Source: Lottia gigantea
Lineage: Eukaryota > Mollusca > Gastropoda > Lottiidae
Length of the DNA: 64,000 nucleotides
Direction of reading: 5' to 3'
Assembly: GCF_000327385.1 (NCBI RefSeq)
Contig: NW_008710453.1
Span: 539,204-603,203 of the forward strand
The position numbers and the translations under genes are program-made. Numbering within the stretch: position 1 is the stretch's first letter; the number at the start of each line of letters is the position of its first letter. The notes beneath the pieces are model-generated. The model worked only from the letters and a program-made list of their open reading frames with translations. It searched no databases and had not been told where the DNA came from. Positions 28,998 to 44,280 of the stretch are shown here, one piece after another.

Positions 28998-29180
28998 CTC
29001 TGAGAAAAATTGATTTAAATTTGATTTTCGTTGTGTATTTCACTTCAAAAAGTCTTATTTTCTTTGCATCATATTCATTAAACGTGTAAATCGTTGGCCG
29101 ACAAAATTATCATGAGATGTGGGACCACGAAACTCAGCCAATCAAACGTGTCGTAATATTGTGGTCGACATAACGTCATA
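28998..29180 (-). promoter_or_regulatory. candidate FASN promoter and first non-coding exon
   Basis: A strong donor (exon edge 28998, then GTGAGTG on the minus strand) would end a non-coding first exon. Upstream of it on the minus strand lie an inverted CCAAT box (plus 29138-29142) and a CRE-like TGACGTTA (plus 29171-29178). NF-Y sites of this type are usual in animal FASN promoters. No transcript evidence is available, so this is inference. Confidence 0.35.
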
Positions 29181-31150
29181 GTCATATAGTCAATATAATG
29201 AATGGAAAGGATCGGCAAATTATTTACAAATTCCTTACTGGGGGTATCAGTTTAGGGGCTATTTTAATTTCATTCAGTCATGTTCAAGCTTATCGATTGA
29301 ATGATTGATTGTGATATCTCAACAATTAGATTTCAAGTGTGTTGATCATTTTCATGATAATATTTTATCAAGACTTTCTGCGGCCGTTTTAAGTTTTAGT
29401 TCAGTAAAAAGTTAATTTCTCACACTCGCGGGGGGTGTCAGCTTGTCTCGACAAAATTTTAATTTATTGAAAAAATTTAGCAAATATATTGTTATCAAAT
29501 CATTTTATTGTAATGCATTATAAGGATGCAGTTGAACTCACTTTCAGCTACCACCTCTGTATTCTTTTCCATAATGAAAATGTGATTTCTCGGCACATTG
29601 ACAATCAGTGGAGTGGCACCATATGTCTCCCAACCCCTCGGGACAAAAAAAATGAAAAATTTATTCTACTTTATTTTCCTAGATTTTTTTTTAATTCAAT
29701 TGGGGCGCCAATGAAATCCTGGCTATGCCCGTGTCCACAATAGAAATAGAGCTGCTTGTGATTAAGGTCCAACGTGTCTCATCAGAGAAATGCTTCATTT
29801 TACAAAGAAATAATAAGAATATAAAATTTCAATTCTCAAATTTAGAGTAGGAATTATTCATCAATGAACTTAACTTCTGTCTTTGGCCTATATAATCAGA
29901 TAAATTCAAAAAAGTAATTATTGAAAACGCTTTGCATTTGATATAATAATTACTTGGTGGCTATTTACCGGAATTCATTGACATGTATTTCGTTATGACA
30001 CCAGGTAAAAATAATGATGAATATATTTTATTTGCCAAGTCTGAGAGTTTCAATTTTATGTCTATTATATAATAGAGGAATATATTCCTTTATCAATCAA
30101 TACTGATGGGTTAATATGATATAGCCGAATATTTATATTATATAATATTTGTACGGAAGAATATTGATATCAACTTGGAAAATTAAATTGAGACTGTATT
30201 ATATATAGCCCAGTTTTCTATTGTAGAATTTTTCTTTAAGTGCAAAATTATGCATAATTACGCCCCGGCGGTCATAAATTTGTCTTATAAAATCACTGTA
30301 CAAAGTTCCCTCTATTCTACGACATATGAATTCTTCAAAGAGGCATTGTCATTATTCACAATGTCAAGCTATTTCGAACTTCGTACTACCTTTGCTGCAA
30401 TAGCCACTGTTCTTGTATCACAGAGTGCAGTGATATGATTGGTTTGTACTCTCAATCAGAGAAAGAGTGTTAACATTATTGCTTTGTTCACCTTAGGCCT
30501 AATGTTTTAGTCAGCAATCTTTCCTATTTAATCATCTAGCAAATTTATCTAGGCTCCCTCCGCTTAATTGTGTTCACCGTATTGTAGGCCTAATGTTTTA
30601 CAGCCTCTTTGTCGAGGCTCTGGTTGGCTGTATTGGCTCTTTACAAAGCCTAACAAGTTAACAACTTAGGTTCACCATGGATCCTTTCTAGGCCTAAACA
30701 AGCTGGTCTTGACCAAACCGCTTGGCATTGATCTTAACCGGACTATCCGTGACTTATTCAAGGTCATCGCACTTTTACACGCCGATCAAGATCAGAATCC
30801 ACAACCGTCTTTTGGCACTTTTATTTTGCTCGACGAAACCAAGTAAATGTTTCGGTTTAGCCTAGTGAAGAACCGATGCTCTAGACAAAACTTCTTTTCC
30901 AAAATAATCAATTCCTCCCATTTATCACAAGTCTACGGGTTCTGTAGGCTATAGGTTAATGGTCGATAAATAATCAATAACTTCACGAATTATCGTATGT
31001 CCGCCTGTATATAATCGAGATAAAAAAATATTTGTACATTTTACTGTGGTCTTGGAATCTTTAACAAGTGCTTAAAGGGAAGAAACTCTTTTTATAGATT
31101 GTGACTGGTCATTCAAGGCTACGATCATTCGCCATCTTGAACCAAAATTT
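29181..31150. other. intergenic between FASN and LUC7L, nothing recognised
   Basis: AT-rich spacer between two divergent genes. The only hint of structure is a word shared with two other places (ggctctg(g/a)ttggctgtat at about 30619) and a repeated phrase taggcctaatgtttta at 30494 and 30586. Open frames at 29489 and 30250 have no family resemblance. Confidence 0.45.
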
Positions 31151-31212
31151 CACAAAGAAGACAAGGTTGTTCTGTATTTTCTGCATGGTACTACAAAATT
31201 AATTGACTAAAT

Positions 31213-34200
31213 ATGTCAGCACATGACCAAATGCGAGCTATGCTCGACCAGTTAATGGGAACTGCAAGGGATGGTAAGTTTGAAATGGAGTTGTCCGTAT
31301 TTTTAAGGAAAATACGTTGATAAATTTTGAGTAAACCATTTCTTGTATTTTTAACAGATTTTGAATTCCCAAAGAACAGAAACAGAAGGCCACAATAATG
31401 TTGATATGGATCTGATTTTATACTGTCCTTATCTCAACTATGAATTGGTCGTAAATGTAGATGTTGATCTGACCTATTTGGTACCAGATGAGCTTCAGAT
31501 TTTTTCCTAAATTATTTTTAATCTACTATGATCATTGAATTATCATTATGATGATTATGTCTATAAAATTATATGTAGAATGCGGATATAGATTAGTCTA
31601 TTGTAATTGTATGTAAAAAAAAATTTCTTTTGGGCTTAGCATCAGATTTTGATGAAGGAATCACATTTTGCCAATTCGCCTAGTTCGATTTATCGAAACA
31701 GGTTTGTAATAAAACAAAGTTGTGTTGTAAAAAATGTTTTGAACGTTTGTGGGAATTTTTTGTTTATGAATTCAATCGAAACTGGTATGCATGGAGGCTG
31801 ACCTTTTATGATTATTGTACCATTTGGTGGCAGTCAAGCTCCAAAGTGGTATAATATGATATTCAGATTATTTTGGTCTTCTGTAGATGTTTAATGGGTT
31901 CAGATTAAGTCATTTGGGAACTGTACATCCACATGTGCAATACGCTCCTATCCTATTTCCACCTTGGGATAAACAACATCAATTTACTATGACTAGCAAT
32001 GGAAAAGGATATGATTTGAAGGGTTTACTACATTTGTGAATCATTGACAGTTATTCACTTATTATTCTAAATGTCAATTTTTAATGCAGTCTTTTCAATT
32101 GATGGCCATAGTAAATTGACTTGTTTATCTCTACAGGGAAGTGTCGAGAATGAGTGTTGTGCATGTGCAGGTATAGTCCCGATCTGGCTTATGCATCATG
32201 AAGTAGAGATGTAAAACATACAAAAAACCTATTTGACCATTGAATTGCGATTAGACTGAAAGCTTTTGCTTTCATGTTAATATTCATTTCCAAAAACTTA
32301 TCAATTTTTTTAATCCCTATTTTGAAGGGAGCAATGTCATGTTGGTTTGGCCAGAATTATTAGCCAGGAACAGGTGAAAAATGACCAAGGCGTGAGTTAC
32401 ATATTTTAATTACATTTCAGTGTACACAGAATTGACCTGAATTTCAATTATTCTATTATGTAAAGCTCAGGTTTTTGTCTTTTATAATAAGATTTTACTA
32501 TATTGAAATTAGAATTTGTAACTTGGTAAGTTTTGTAGCTTAGAGGAAGCTATGATCTCATTATTTGAAGTAATCTTATAAACCCTTAAATCAAGGGAAC
32601 AGTTTGGTACCATTTTATTTGCAGGAATTATTTTAATGGAACCTGTTTGTATGCACTGTTGTTTTAAGCATTATCATTTCCAGCCAAGCTGTATGTATGT
32701 ATTCTGTGGGCCATTTTCATGGCATTGTGTAGACCATTTTTGAAATTAAGAAACTAAAAGAATTTTTTGTATATTATTGTCTGAGCAAAGCCAAAAGTTT
32801 TTGAAACTATTTCAATATTTTTTAATATGATTCAAATAGTGCTGTATTAGAATGTCTTTGCATTGATATAAATTTTGTTGCAATTTTTTTGACATTGAAA
32901 AAAAAAAACACATTCCCGCCTTGAAATTTCAACCCAATTTGTCGCAAATTTTTACAGAAAATTGTCCTCTGTAAAAACAAATTTTGAAGTGCTTGAATTT
33001 ACATTTTTATCACCACAGAAGATTTTAAGAAGAATAGTGCTATTTTGAGGCGGCTATTTTATTTCTTATAAAAATAATGGAAAATATTTGAAAAACTTTT
33101 TTCCTTACTCAAACAACATTGATTTAAACCCTACTCAGTTTTCATAATTAAATGATTATTAGTCCTACTTGTTTTCATTTGAAAAATCAGTTAAATATTA
33201 CAATTTGGCTGATCATTGGAATAAAATAACAGTTGAATATTACCACCAGACAAATCAATGAAAATTTCCATTTGGAAAATCAGTGGTATATTACCATTTG
33301 GTACCGTAAATCATTACCATTTGGAAAATCAGTCGTCTATTACCATTTGGAAAATCATTACCATTTGGAAAGTCAGTCCTCTATTACCATTTGGTAAATC
33401 AGTTAATTATTACAATTTGGCTAATCATGAATAAATTAACATTTGGAAAATCAGTTCCAGTTATGTGGTTTAATAAATTATTATTTCACATATCAGTTGA
33501 ATATTATCACCTGACAAATAAGTTGAATGATACCATTTGGCAAATATTTAGATAGTACTTAGTTGAATTTCACAATAATTATGGTAAATCAGTTGAATTT
33601 CATGACCACAAATTATGGTAAATCAGTTGAAATTCATCATAATTATGGTAAATCAATTGAATTTCACCATAATTATGGTAAATCAGTTGAATTTCATGAC
33701 CATAAATATGGTTAATCAGTTGAAATTCATCATAATTATGGTAAATAAATTGAATTTCACCATAATTATGGTACATCAGTTGAATTTCATGACCATAATT
33801 ATGGTTAATCAGTGGAATTTCACCATAATTATGGTTAATCAGTTGAATTTCACCATAATTATGGTAAATCAGTTGGATATCAACGTTTGGCAAATTAGTG
33901 ATTCCTATTTGGGAAATAAGTTAAATGTTAAATTCTATAGAATAATTATAAATTCCAAATCGCCAAGAAATTGATGATTTTATCATGAAAATTGATTCAT
34001 TATAGAAATATTGTTTAAGGTGTTACGAAAATGATGTTAATAATAAATGATTAAATTGTTTGGATATGCTGAATAATTGTAGGGGAAGGACAACATAAAG
34101 AGAAGTTTGATGGACCTAGGGTATGTAAGAGTTTCCTGTTGGCTTGCTGTCCTAATGATATCCTTGCTAGTACGGTAAGTAGCTATATTTAAGATCAGGG

Positions 34201-37200
34201 TCAAGGTGATGTCACAAAAATGGGTACGTAATTCAATGATGACAGTTACTCTTGAAATTTTACTGATAACTGTTGCAAAACTCACTTGTTCTCTTTGGAA
34301 CTAAGCACATAAAATACATCTCTCGTTAAAATATCATTGGTTTAAACTAATTGTGGGAAGTGTGTATGTATATAAAATCATGGTAATGGATAATACATTA
34401 TTCATATATGAATATGTTCAAAAAAAATAATTGGTACGTATTTTTACATTTACATGAGTAAATTAATGGTGCATAGAAACTGGTTGCAAACTACCTGAAT
34501 TGGGTACGTAATTGGATATTTTGTACATATACAGTTGAAGATTTTGTTAACATAATGTTTGAATATTTTGTGTTTATTTTGATCTTTGATAGAGAATGGA
34601 TTTAGGTGAATGTGCCAAGATACATGATCTAGCCTTAAGAGCTGATTATGAAGCTGCAGCCAAGACAAAGGATTACTACTATGACATTGATGTAAGTGCT
34701 GCTATTTCTTTTTTCTAATATTTCCAAAGCATTCCATGGCCATCAGAGTTATTACCCTTGATAGATTGAAACTTGTCTAAATCTTTTAATTAAGATGCAT
34801 TTTCACAATGTATAGCTATTACAAAATTCGTCTTATAACTTTATTACAATAGCCATCTTTCTTGTGCCACAGAAGTTTGTAAATGCAGGGATTTGATTAG
34901 ATTGTAGGCCTATCACAGAAAGTCTGTAAACAATAAGCCATTATCAAGCCACTGTCAAGGCTCTGATTGGCTGTATCTGCTGGCATACAATCCATTAAAA
35001 TCATTGCATTCTGTGATACATGAAGGTGATTTTTGCTGTCAAGGTTTAAATTTTGTATGAAGAGCTCAAAATGATTGGGCTAAACGATGTGCCATGGTAA
35101 GTACTTGGGCAGGTCTATCTAGTGTCAGCTTGTAAAATTGCACACATGTAGCTCATGATCTTAATCGATTTTATTTAAGGCTATGGAACATCTACAGAAT
35201 TTTATAGCTGATTGTGACAGGAAGATGGAACTGGCTAAGAAGAGATTGAAGGAAACTCAAGAAGAACTGAGTGAAGATGCTAATTCTAAGGTGATCTGTC
35301 TTGTCTGTTTTTTTTTGTCCTAAGTTTGTTTGGTTATTTATTTATATAGGAACTCTTGATAAAGGGGGATGACAGATTTCATACTGAATCACCTTAAAGA
35401 AACACAAAATGAGCTTTTATCATTTAGTCTTAAATGATATTCAGCCTTTGACACTTATGTTGCTTCTGTTGAATATATCATGTCCTTGCATGCATGTTTA
35501 TTTATAAATGAAAATCTTAATATTGGAACTTCATTTCAGGCTGAGAAGATTCTACAACTTGGTGAACAGATAGGAGTCACTCTAGCTAAAGCTGAAGAAT
35601 TAGGTGCAGAAGGCAATGTAGAAGAGTCACTAATTTACATGCAAAAGGTGGAGGAATTAAAAGCAAAGAAAAGCGCTGAAGAGGTACATATTTAAAATTG
35701 GCTATGACAACATTCAGTTTACATACCTCAGATGAGAGTGGCATCAAGTGATTTGGAAGCAAGTTTTGCCTGACTAGAAGCACTGGTCTCAATAGCACTA
35801 TGTTTATCAGTATTTTGAATGAAAAAAGTGGCAATATTTTGGAGAATTGGTTGAGATATCATATGATTAGATATCATATGATTAGCAATTGGTTTTATCA
35901 AACATATTATTCAAAGAGTGACATTTTCAAAACTATGTAAAAAAATATCTATTTCAGCAAGAGTACAGAAATCAAATGCCAGCTTCAAGTTACCAACAAC
36001 AGAAACTACGTGTTTGTGAAGTCTGTGGAGCATATTTAGGTATACATGATAATGACAGGAGATTGGCTGATCATTTTGGTGGCAAATTACATCTTGGTTT
36101 CATTTCCATTAGAGAGAAGCTTGATGAACTACAGGTTAGTGTATTAAAATTGTAAAATTATCTATCATACAGCACATTTTTCATGTTTCAAATTGGAAAA
36201 TAGTTTGCTTGCAATTAAAATCAAAATACTGTTGGAAGTATGAGCTCATCTTGTTTTGTCAATACATGCGTAATATCAAATTCTCATTTGAACCCGTTTT
36301 GAAATAAATGGGAAACTGTTGGCTTCCGTGGACATTTAATTCTGATTCTTTGTTTTTAATCATGCTCTATCTGTTTTCAGAAATCAGTAGCTGATCGTCG
36401 TGTTCAGAGAGAAAAGGAACGAGAAGAGATGAGAAAAGCTAGGGAAGATCGAGATAAAGAGAGAGAAGAGAGTAGAAAACAAAGAAGTATTAGTAAAGAG
36501 AAAAGTAGAGATAGGGGTAGTGATAGAGACCGAGAAAGAGGAGGTGATAGAGATCGAGAAAGAAGTGATAGAGACAGGAAAAGACGATCCAGAAGTAGGA
36601 AAAGGTTGGTTGATAACTTATAAATATGTAACGTTCTGAAGAACTGCCATTGTCCCACACAAATGTTAAACTTAATAGGGTTCCATCCCACAGTTATTGT
36701 TAAATTTTATTTTTATTTATTTATAGTATAATTTATGGGTCACCATTTTGATTTCACATTTATTATGATAATTTATTAAAATATTTCAATCACTTGATCT
36801 CACATTTCTGGCATGTTATAAAGCTCTTATCTCATTTAGTTTATATAAGATGACACAATATTTATTATTATATATTATAGGTCACGATCTAGATCCAGGG
36901 ATAGAAAGAAACACTCTAGGTCTCGAAGGTCCCGATCTCGTTCTCGCTCAAGAAGGTAATATCATGTTGTTACTTTTCTGTGGCCTTAAAAGAAAAATTA
37001 AAATGAGTAACCTTAAAATTGGAAAACCTATATCAGACTGAAAATTACTGTTGTTCAACCTCGGGATTTTTATCTTGATTAAAATTTTGTGTAACCGAGC
37101 CCTGAACTATTTATTAGAAAAAGTGATACTAATAATCTGTGCCAACAATTCAAAAGTTGAGTTACAGGCCTTGACACTAACCTATTTAAGGTGGACGAAA

Positions 37201-37908
37201 GAATTGGTTGGGATTGAAAATGAAAATTCATCTACGTTGTGTTTTCATGTGGAAATATTTTAACACCATAAGACATATTTATGATGTTGATCTCATTTTT
37301 TTTAGGCATCGTTCAAGATCACGAGAAAGGCGTAGAAGATCCCGATCTCGGTCTGGCAGTAGATCACATAAAAAGAGCAGTAGACATCGATCAAGAAGTC
37401 GTGACAAGAGTAGAGATAAAGATAAACAATCTAAGAAAAAAAGTAAAACACCCACACCAGAGAAAGAGAAGACTGAAGCACCACCCCCTGTCATTGAACA
37501 GACAGCTACTGAGTAAGTTCTGGTGACTGTAATTGAAGACCATTGATGCTTGAAGCTAAAATGTCTGAGAACTGAATGCCTACTTTTAATATTGAAAGGT
37601 GATAAAGAAAGCAGAAAGTGGGCTGATGAATTAAAGAATTTAAACAAGCATGTGCCTTTAAGTCTATTGCCCATTGTTATATTAAAAATTGTTGAAATCA
37701 ACCTATTAAGTAACTGATTCAGCACTTGTGTAGGGTTGAAATCTGCACTCATAATTCAAAAATGTATTATTTCATGCAGCTGAACATTTTGATACAATTG
37801 TGTATGATTTCTCAACTGGATGTGACCGTTTAAAGTGAATACAAAAGATTTATTTTCACTTTCAGGGTTCCACCTGTAGATAATGGTAATTCTGAACCAC
37901 AAGAATAA
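31213..37908 (+). CDS. LUC7L: LUC7-like U1 snRNP-associated splicing factor (10 exons, 410 aa)
   Basis: Exons: 31213-31273, 34083-34174, 34593-34691, 35180-35290, 35540-35683, 35958-36134, 36381-36604, 36881-36955, 37306-37512, 37866-37908; the sum is 1,233 bp, in frame. The protein starts MSAHDQMRAMLDQLMG, as vertebrate LUC7L/LUC7L2 do. A first zinc finger (Cys35, Cys43, Cys58, His62) and a second (Cys189, Cys192, His208, His214 in CEVCGAYLG...HFGGKLH) flank a coiled-coil region rich in Glu/Lys. From about residue 240 to 375 it is an Arg/Asp- and Arg/Ser-rich tail, ending in an acidic/Pro segment. Yeast Luc7 and its animal relatives stabilise U1 snRNA pairing with 5' splice sites; nuclear. 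It resembles LUC7L/LUC7L2, not LUC7L3. Intron 1 is 2.8 kb and holds a minisatellite. AATAAATAAA lies 273 bp past the stop. Confidence 0.95.
33170..33890. repeat. two-part minisatellite in LUC7L intron 1
   Basis: From 33170 to about 33540 an irregular ~20-25 bp unit built on accatttggaaaatcagt recurs; from about 33570 to 33870 a ~30 bp unit combines aaatcagttgaatttca with the perfect 14-bp palindrome accataattatggt, about ten copies. Both share the aaatcagttgaat word. Open frames on both strands here (33600-33974) are by-products of a repeat whose period is a multiple of three. Confidence 0.85.
34912..35050 (+). repeat. dispersed repeat of unknown family, copy in LUC7L intron
   Basis: It shares acagaaagtctgta and a 23-bp identical word (34961-34983) with 45813-45970, in the same order and spacing, followed by weaker similarity to gtgata-aca and gtcaaggt. 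A fragment of the same word occurs at about 30618. Confidence 0.55.
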
Positions 37909-38180
37909 CATTACTGAACCTTCAAACAATGGTTTTTGTCAACTATGAAAATTTATTAAAAAAGGAAAATTATTGTTCCTTCAAAATTGTTCATAGAATT
38001 CATTTAAGGATTATTTTCATAATTTTATCATATTTTGTTGGGAGCGTTATTAAATGTTGGAATCAACTTCGATAATGATTGTGTTGTATGTATTTTCTTA
38101 TGATTTTAATTTTCAAATGCTTTAATTATGTGAAAGATAAACTTGTAAATTGCAATTTTGTCAAATGCTTGTAATTTAGT

Positions 38181-38190
38181 AATAAATAAA
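38181..38190 (+). terminator. LUC7L polyadenylation signal (overlapping AATAAA)
   Basis: AATAAATAAA, two overlapping canonical hexamers, lies 273 bp after the LUC7L stop and is the best signal in the 3' flank. Confidence 0.65.
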
Positions 38191-38871
38191 AAGTTAAACA
38201 AAAATTGGTTTGATAATGTCCTCAATACAAATCCACTCAGTAATCTGGACATCAAAACAGGAATGAAGTCTTGTTTTGTGCTACAGTCTAGTCTGTCTTG
38301 CAGATAATTTTAATGAAAGTATTATCACTATACAATTCAGCTATGTTCCTATAAGAACTGTGGGCTCTGGGAAGATCCAGCCAGAAGTTGAAAATGATAA
38401 GAGACTAGCATGGCATGTACACTGAATGTATTGGTTTAAGCTAGCTTGAGTTGATTTTCCCTGAATTCTTCCAGTTGTTAGTACAGTAGAAAAACCCAAA
38501 GGAAATAAATTAGAACACCAACTGGATGAGAGTCTCTGTTAGTTTATTCTTTTTCTGATAGTAATCCAACAAGATTTCTTCCACAAAAAGGACCCTCTGC
38601 TTGATAACAAGAACAAAATATGGGGATAGTGAAACAGACAGGCTAGTAGTGTATCACAATTTCACGAATCATCCTTACCATAAAATGGATCTTACATAAT
38701 TAGCTTTGATCTCATTAAACCAGGGAAACAGAAGTTGCCAATGAAAACATTAAGTATTATACGATAGCAAAAGCTTTATATCACATAACAATTATTCTAT
38801 TTTTACACGTTTTGTATGCACTGAAAACCAATAAGAAACTTGAAATACATCCATACTATCAAATATTTAGT
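38191..38871. other. spacer between convergent LUC7L and NDUFA6
   Basis: Shared 3' flank of two tail-to-tail genes. The only recognised signal is an AATAAA on the minus strand (plus 38543-38548), about 320 bp beyond the NDUFA6 stop. Nothing else was recognised. Confidence 0.5.
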
Positions 38872-40119
38872 TTAATCATGTCCATCATAAAATTTCGAAA
38901 GAAAGTCTTTAGGTTTGACAGGTTCTGTATCTTTAAAATAAGTCATAATATGGTTCCTCTGTTTCCAGATTTTCATAGTTTCAACTAATTCCATTTGACC
39001 CTGAAATATTAAAGTGATAGACATATAAATGTGCAAACTATAAGCTTACTGACAGGGATCTTAGTGGAGAAATGAACACTGCTCTATCATGTTAGAACAA
39101 ATGACCTACTACTAGACCTCCACAATTGGTTTGTCACATTGATAAAGCAACAATTATTTTCTCCATAACGATAATAATGTCTGTATTCATTCCTTATATT
39201 TACATTTATCTTGAAACATTGACTAAAACAATGACTCAAAAATTGTTTCAAGCACTGATATTCTCAACTAAGCCATGTATTATGTCAAAACAAACTTTTC
39301 TGCATGTATAGATCATAATATCACAGATGGATGGATATTTTGAATAATTATCACTGGTTCTGTAAATACTAGGAAAACAAATTACAAAATAGGCCTACAT
39401 TACCTTGATAATAGCAATATCAATAGCTCTTATATCTGTCAAATGTTTATTCTTATCAAACTCTTCTCTTAATTTGGCTCTATATTGTTCTAAGGATACA
39501 GGAACATAGTATTCTCTTGCTGAAAAGAAATAATAACACTAAGTCCATAAAGTGTGTGTTGACCATATAATGTTATATTATTATATCTGATTACTGGAAT
39601 CAAATAGGCTTTACATAATCTTTTAGCTCTATAATAATTCACATGTTTTTTCGAGTTTTGCTATATTTTCACTTACAATATTTAAACAAATGCTCATTTT
39701 ATAGACTAATAGTATTTGTAAAGCATAGAAAATTAATCTTAATGTCCTCAATCAATCCAAATGATTACTTTCAGTAGTTTTAGGCCCATCTTAGGATTTT
39801 TTATCAGTATGTCTATTACCCTATCAATTAAGTAGGACTTAAACATATGATGATTAAGGATCCACGGATGGGATACTAGTTTGGCCAAAGTGCACCCAAG
39901 AGCGAATATACACAGCTGACTTTGAGTCTGACTCAACTCAACTGATTTGAGTTAATTTTGTCAGGACATGGAGAGGAGAGGCTACAAACCTGTGAAAGGA
40001 AGCTGTCTGTACCAGGCTTTGTACAGCTGAATGACCCGCCGTCTACTATCATGTAAATCAATAGACAAAATGGGTTTTACTTCTTTTAAACCCTTTCGTA
40101 CGACTTGTTGTGAAGCCAT
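38872..40119 (-). CDS. NDUFA6: NADH dehydrogenase (complex I) subunit NDUFA6, LYR family (3 exons, 124 aa)
   Basis: Exons 39990-40119, 39404-39519 and 38872-39000 give 375 bp in frame. It is a small accessory subunit of mitochondrial complex I on the matrix side, which in the known family binds the mitochondrial acyl carrier protein. It starts [19 protein letters not shown] and has [16 protein letters not shown], the LYR-family helix 1, here LYK rather than LYR at residues 32-34. It ends [13 protein letters not shown], matching the human C-terminus ([14 protein letters not shown]). Length agrees with the family (about 128 aa). It is convergent with LUC7L. Confidence 0.94.
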
Positions 40120-41008
40120 TTTGTCGGCTTTGACCTTGACTTATTCATGAGAGTTTTCTCCCTTTGTTTGGATTCAGACCACAACTGCACTACTACTCTG
40201 AAGCCGTCTATGCGTATCGAGATGGTTCGAAAATTATAGCCCTTGAAATATATAAGACCCATATTCAGAATATCCAATGCACTTACAGCAAATCTAATTT
40301 AGTTTTTTCAACTACGCTATCAAAATTAACTTCGGCTTGTCCTGCCTCATTTCACAAAAACGACATAAAAGGGATAGACTACCTAGTGTATGCCCCAAAA
40401 ATAAATTATATATTTCAAATTGTTCGCTCCACGTCGTGTTTTGATGGTTAGAAAATGTTGAGAATGAATTTCCTGAACAATCATAACACGAGTAAAAAGA
40501 TGAAGGATGATGCTCTATCCGTAGGCTTACGCGAACATCGTATAATTTTCATTCTAAAAGGTCAGAAAGAATTTTATCAGATGCTGAAACAAAATAATCA
40601 GACTACTTTATCCCTTTTTAATGCATCTAACAAAAATCTGTCCTTGTCCTAGTATGCACTTTGTTCATATCTTGCGACATTATAGCTGTAAAAAGATTCT
40701 TTGAACCATCTTTTTTTATTTCGTTGAGTTGCTCGATTTTCAACAACAACTTACAAATAGTGAGACAACTGTATTAAGCAGACGACGAATTTTTAAGGAA
40801 CAGACATATTATATGACAATTTATAGTTTGCCACAAACAACTCATATGTTGAAAGCAAATTGGAAAAACATGTTTGCTGTGGTCATTTCTGAAAAAATAA
40901 TAATCCACGATTATCCGTTACCAAGAGCCCAATGTTTTGATTCTATATGATTAAGATTAGTGAGAATTATTTTTATGTAATAATCCATTATACGTAATTC
41001 CTGCCTCA
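40120..41008. other. spacer between NDUFA6 and tektin gene 1; unexplained open frames
   Basis: It holds three plus-strand open frames (40164-40451, 40455-40652 in the same frame, and 40729-40950 in another), together spanning most of the spacer. None resembles a family I know, no coherent splice sites link them, and base use is like the surrounding spacer. They may be chance or a decayed gene. Confidence 0.4.
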
Positions 41009-41073
41009 TATAAATAGTGTTGAACTCTTCATAGCTTCACTTGCATTCAACAGTAGTTTGACTTTCACTTCAG
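41009..41073 (+). promoter_or_regulatory. TATA box and non-coding first exon of tektin gene 1
   Basis: TATAAATA at 41009-41016 is followed about 30 bp later by a short exon ending in the donor CAG|GTAAGA at 41073/41074. A good acceptor at 41335/41336 (pyrimidine-rich, TCTAG) opens the first coding exon 34 bp before the ATG. Confidence 0.55.
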
Positions 41074-41369
41074 GTAAGAAAAAGAAGAAAATTGTAATCA
41101 ATAGTAAGAGAAATCGTCCTAATATTGATATTTAGCTGAGGTTGTTAAAATTTAGTTAGCAATAGTACTTTTCGGGTTGAAATTTCGGTGTCCAGTTCCT
41201 GTACAATTAAACGTTAATTGTTTTAAATTATAACTGTATAATTAATTTGTTAGAGTGCTCATTGCATTCCTGCTTAGATATCATTGTTTTTGATATTAAT
41301 AATTTAGACATTAAATCATACTTTTATTTTTCTAGGCAGATAGTATCAATCTCCAACCTATTCTCTATC

Positions 41370-43779
<2,410 letters not shown>

Positions 43780-44088
43780 TTCTGTTTAATTAAAAGCACT
43801 TTTTCGATGGATGTCGCTTGCATGACACCCATACATTTTTGAGGCAAAATTCATCCAATATAAATAACTTTCGAATTTTTTTCGAGTTTTGTATCCAAAC
43901 GTCTTTTGACTGCCAGTTGGGTTTCGAAAGATATTCTCGATTTCTAAATGTTCTTTTTATATTTTACTTGTATATTTGGTTGATCTAAATTATGATCTTA
44001 TTTATTACTTTTTGTATATATATTATATTGTAATGTTGTAGATTTTTGTTAGAAAATTTTGTTTTTGATAAAATACGAGATGTGTTGA

Positions 44089-44094
44089 AATAAA
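44089..44094 (+). terminator. tektin gene 1 polyadenylation signal AATAAA
   Basis: Canonical hexamer 310 bp after the stop codon; the first clear one downstream. Confidence 0.55.
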
Positions 44095-44280
44095 AATTAA
44101 TCCAAATATTAGTTTTGCTAAATCATACTTGATTTTCCGAGTCTTCTTCAAGTGGCCTTGTTTGACATTTGTTTGGTAACCATAAATATCATTTCTAAAT
44201 GAGATTCAGGCACTGTTATTATATCTATGCATATAAGTTTACCGAAAAGTTTCGTATACAGATCAGGCCATTGAGTCTCG

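Noticed and set aside
33600-33974. Long open frames on both strands with repeated VNQLNFTIIM- or YHNYGEIQLI-like units
   Set aside because: They arise from a ~30 bp non-coding minisatellite whose period is a multiple of three; they are intronic and palindromic, so both strands stay open.
36404-36691. Minus-strand Leu/Ser-rich frame opposite LUC7L exon 7 (and 37279-37752)
   Set aside because: Antisense shadow of Arg/Ser- and Arg/Asp-coding repeats in LUC7L.
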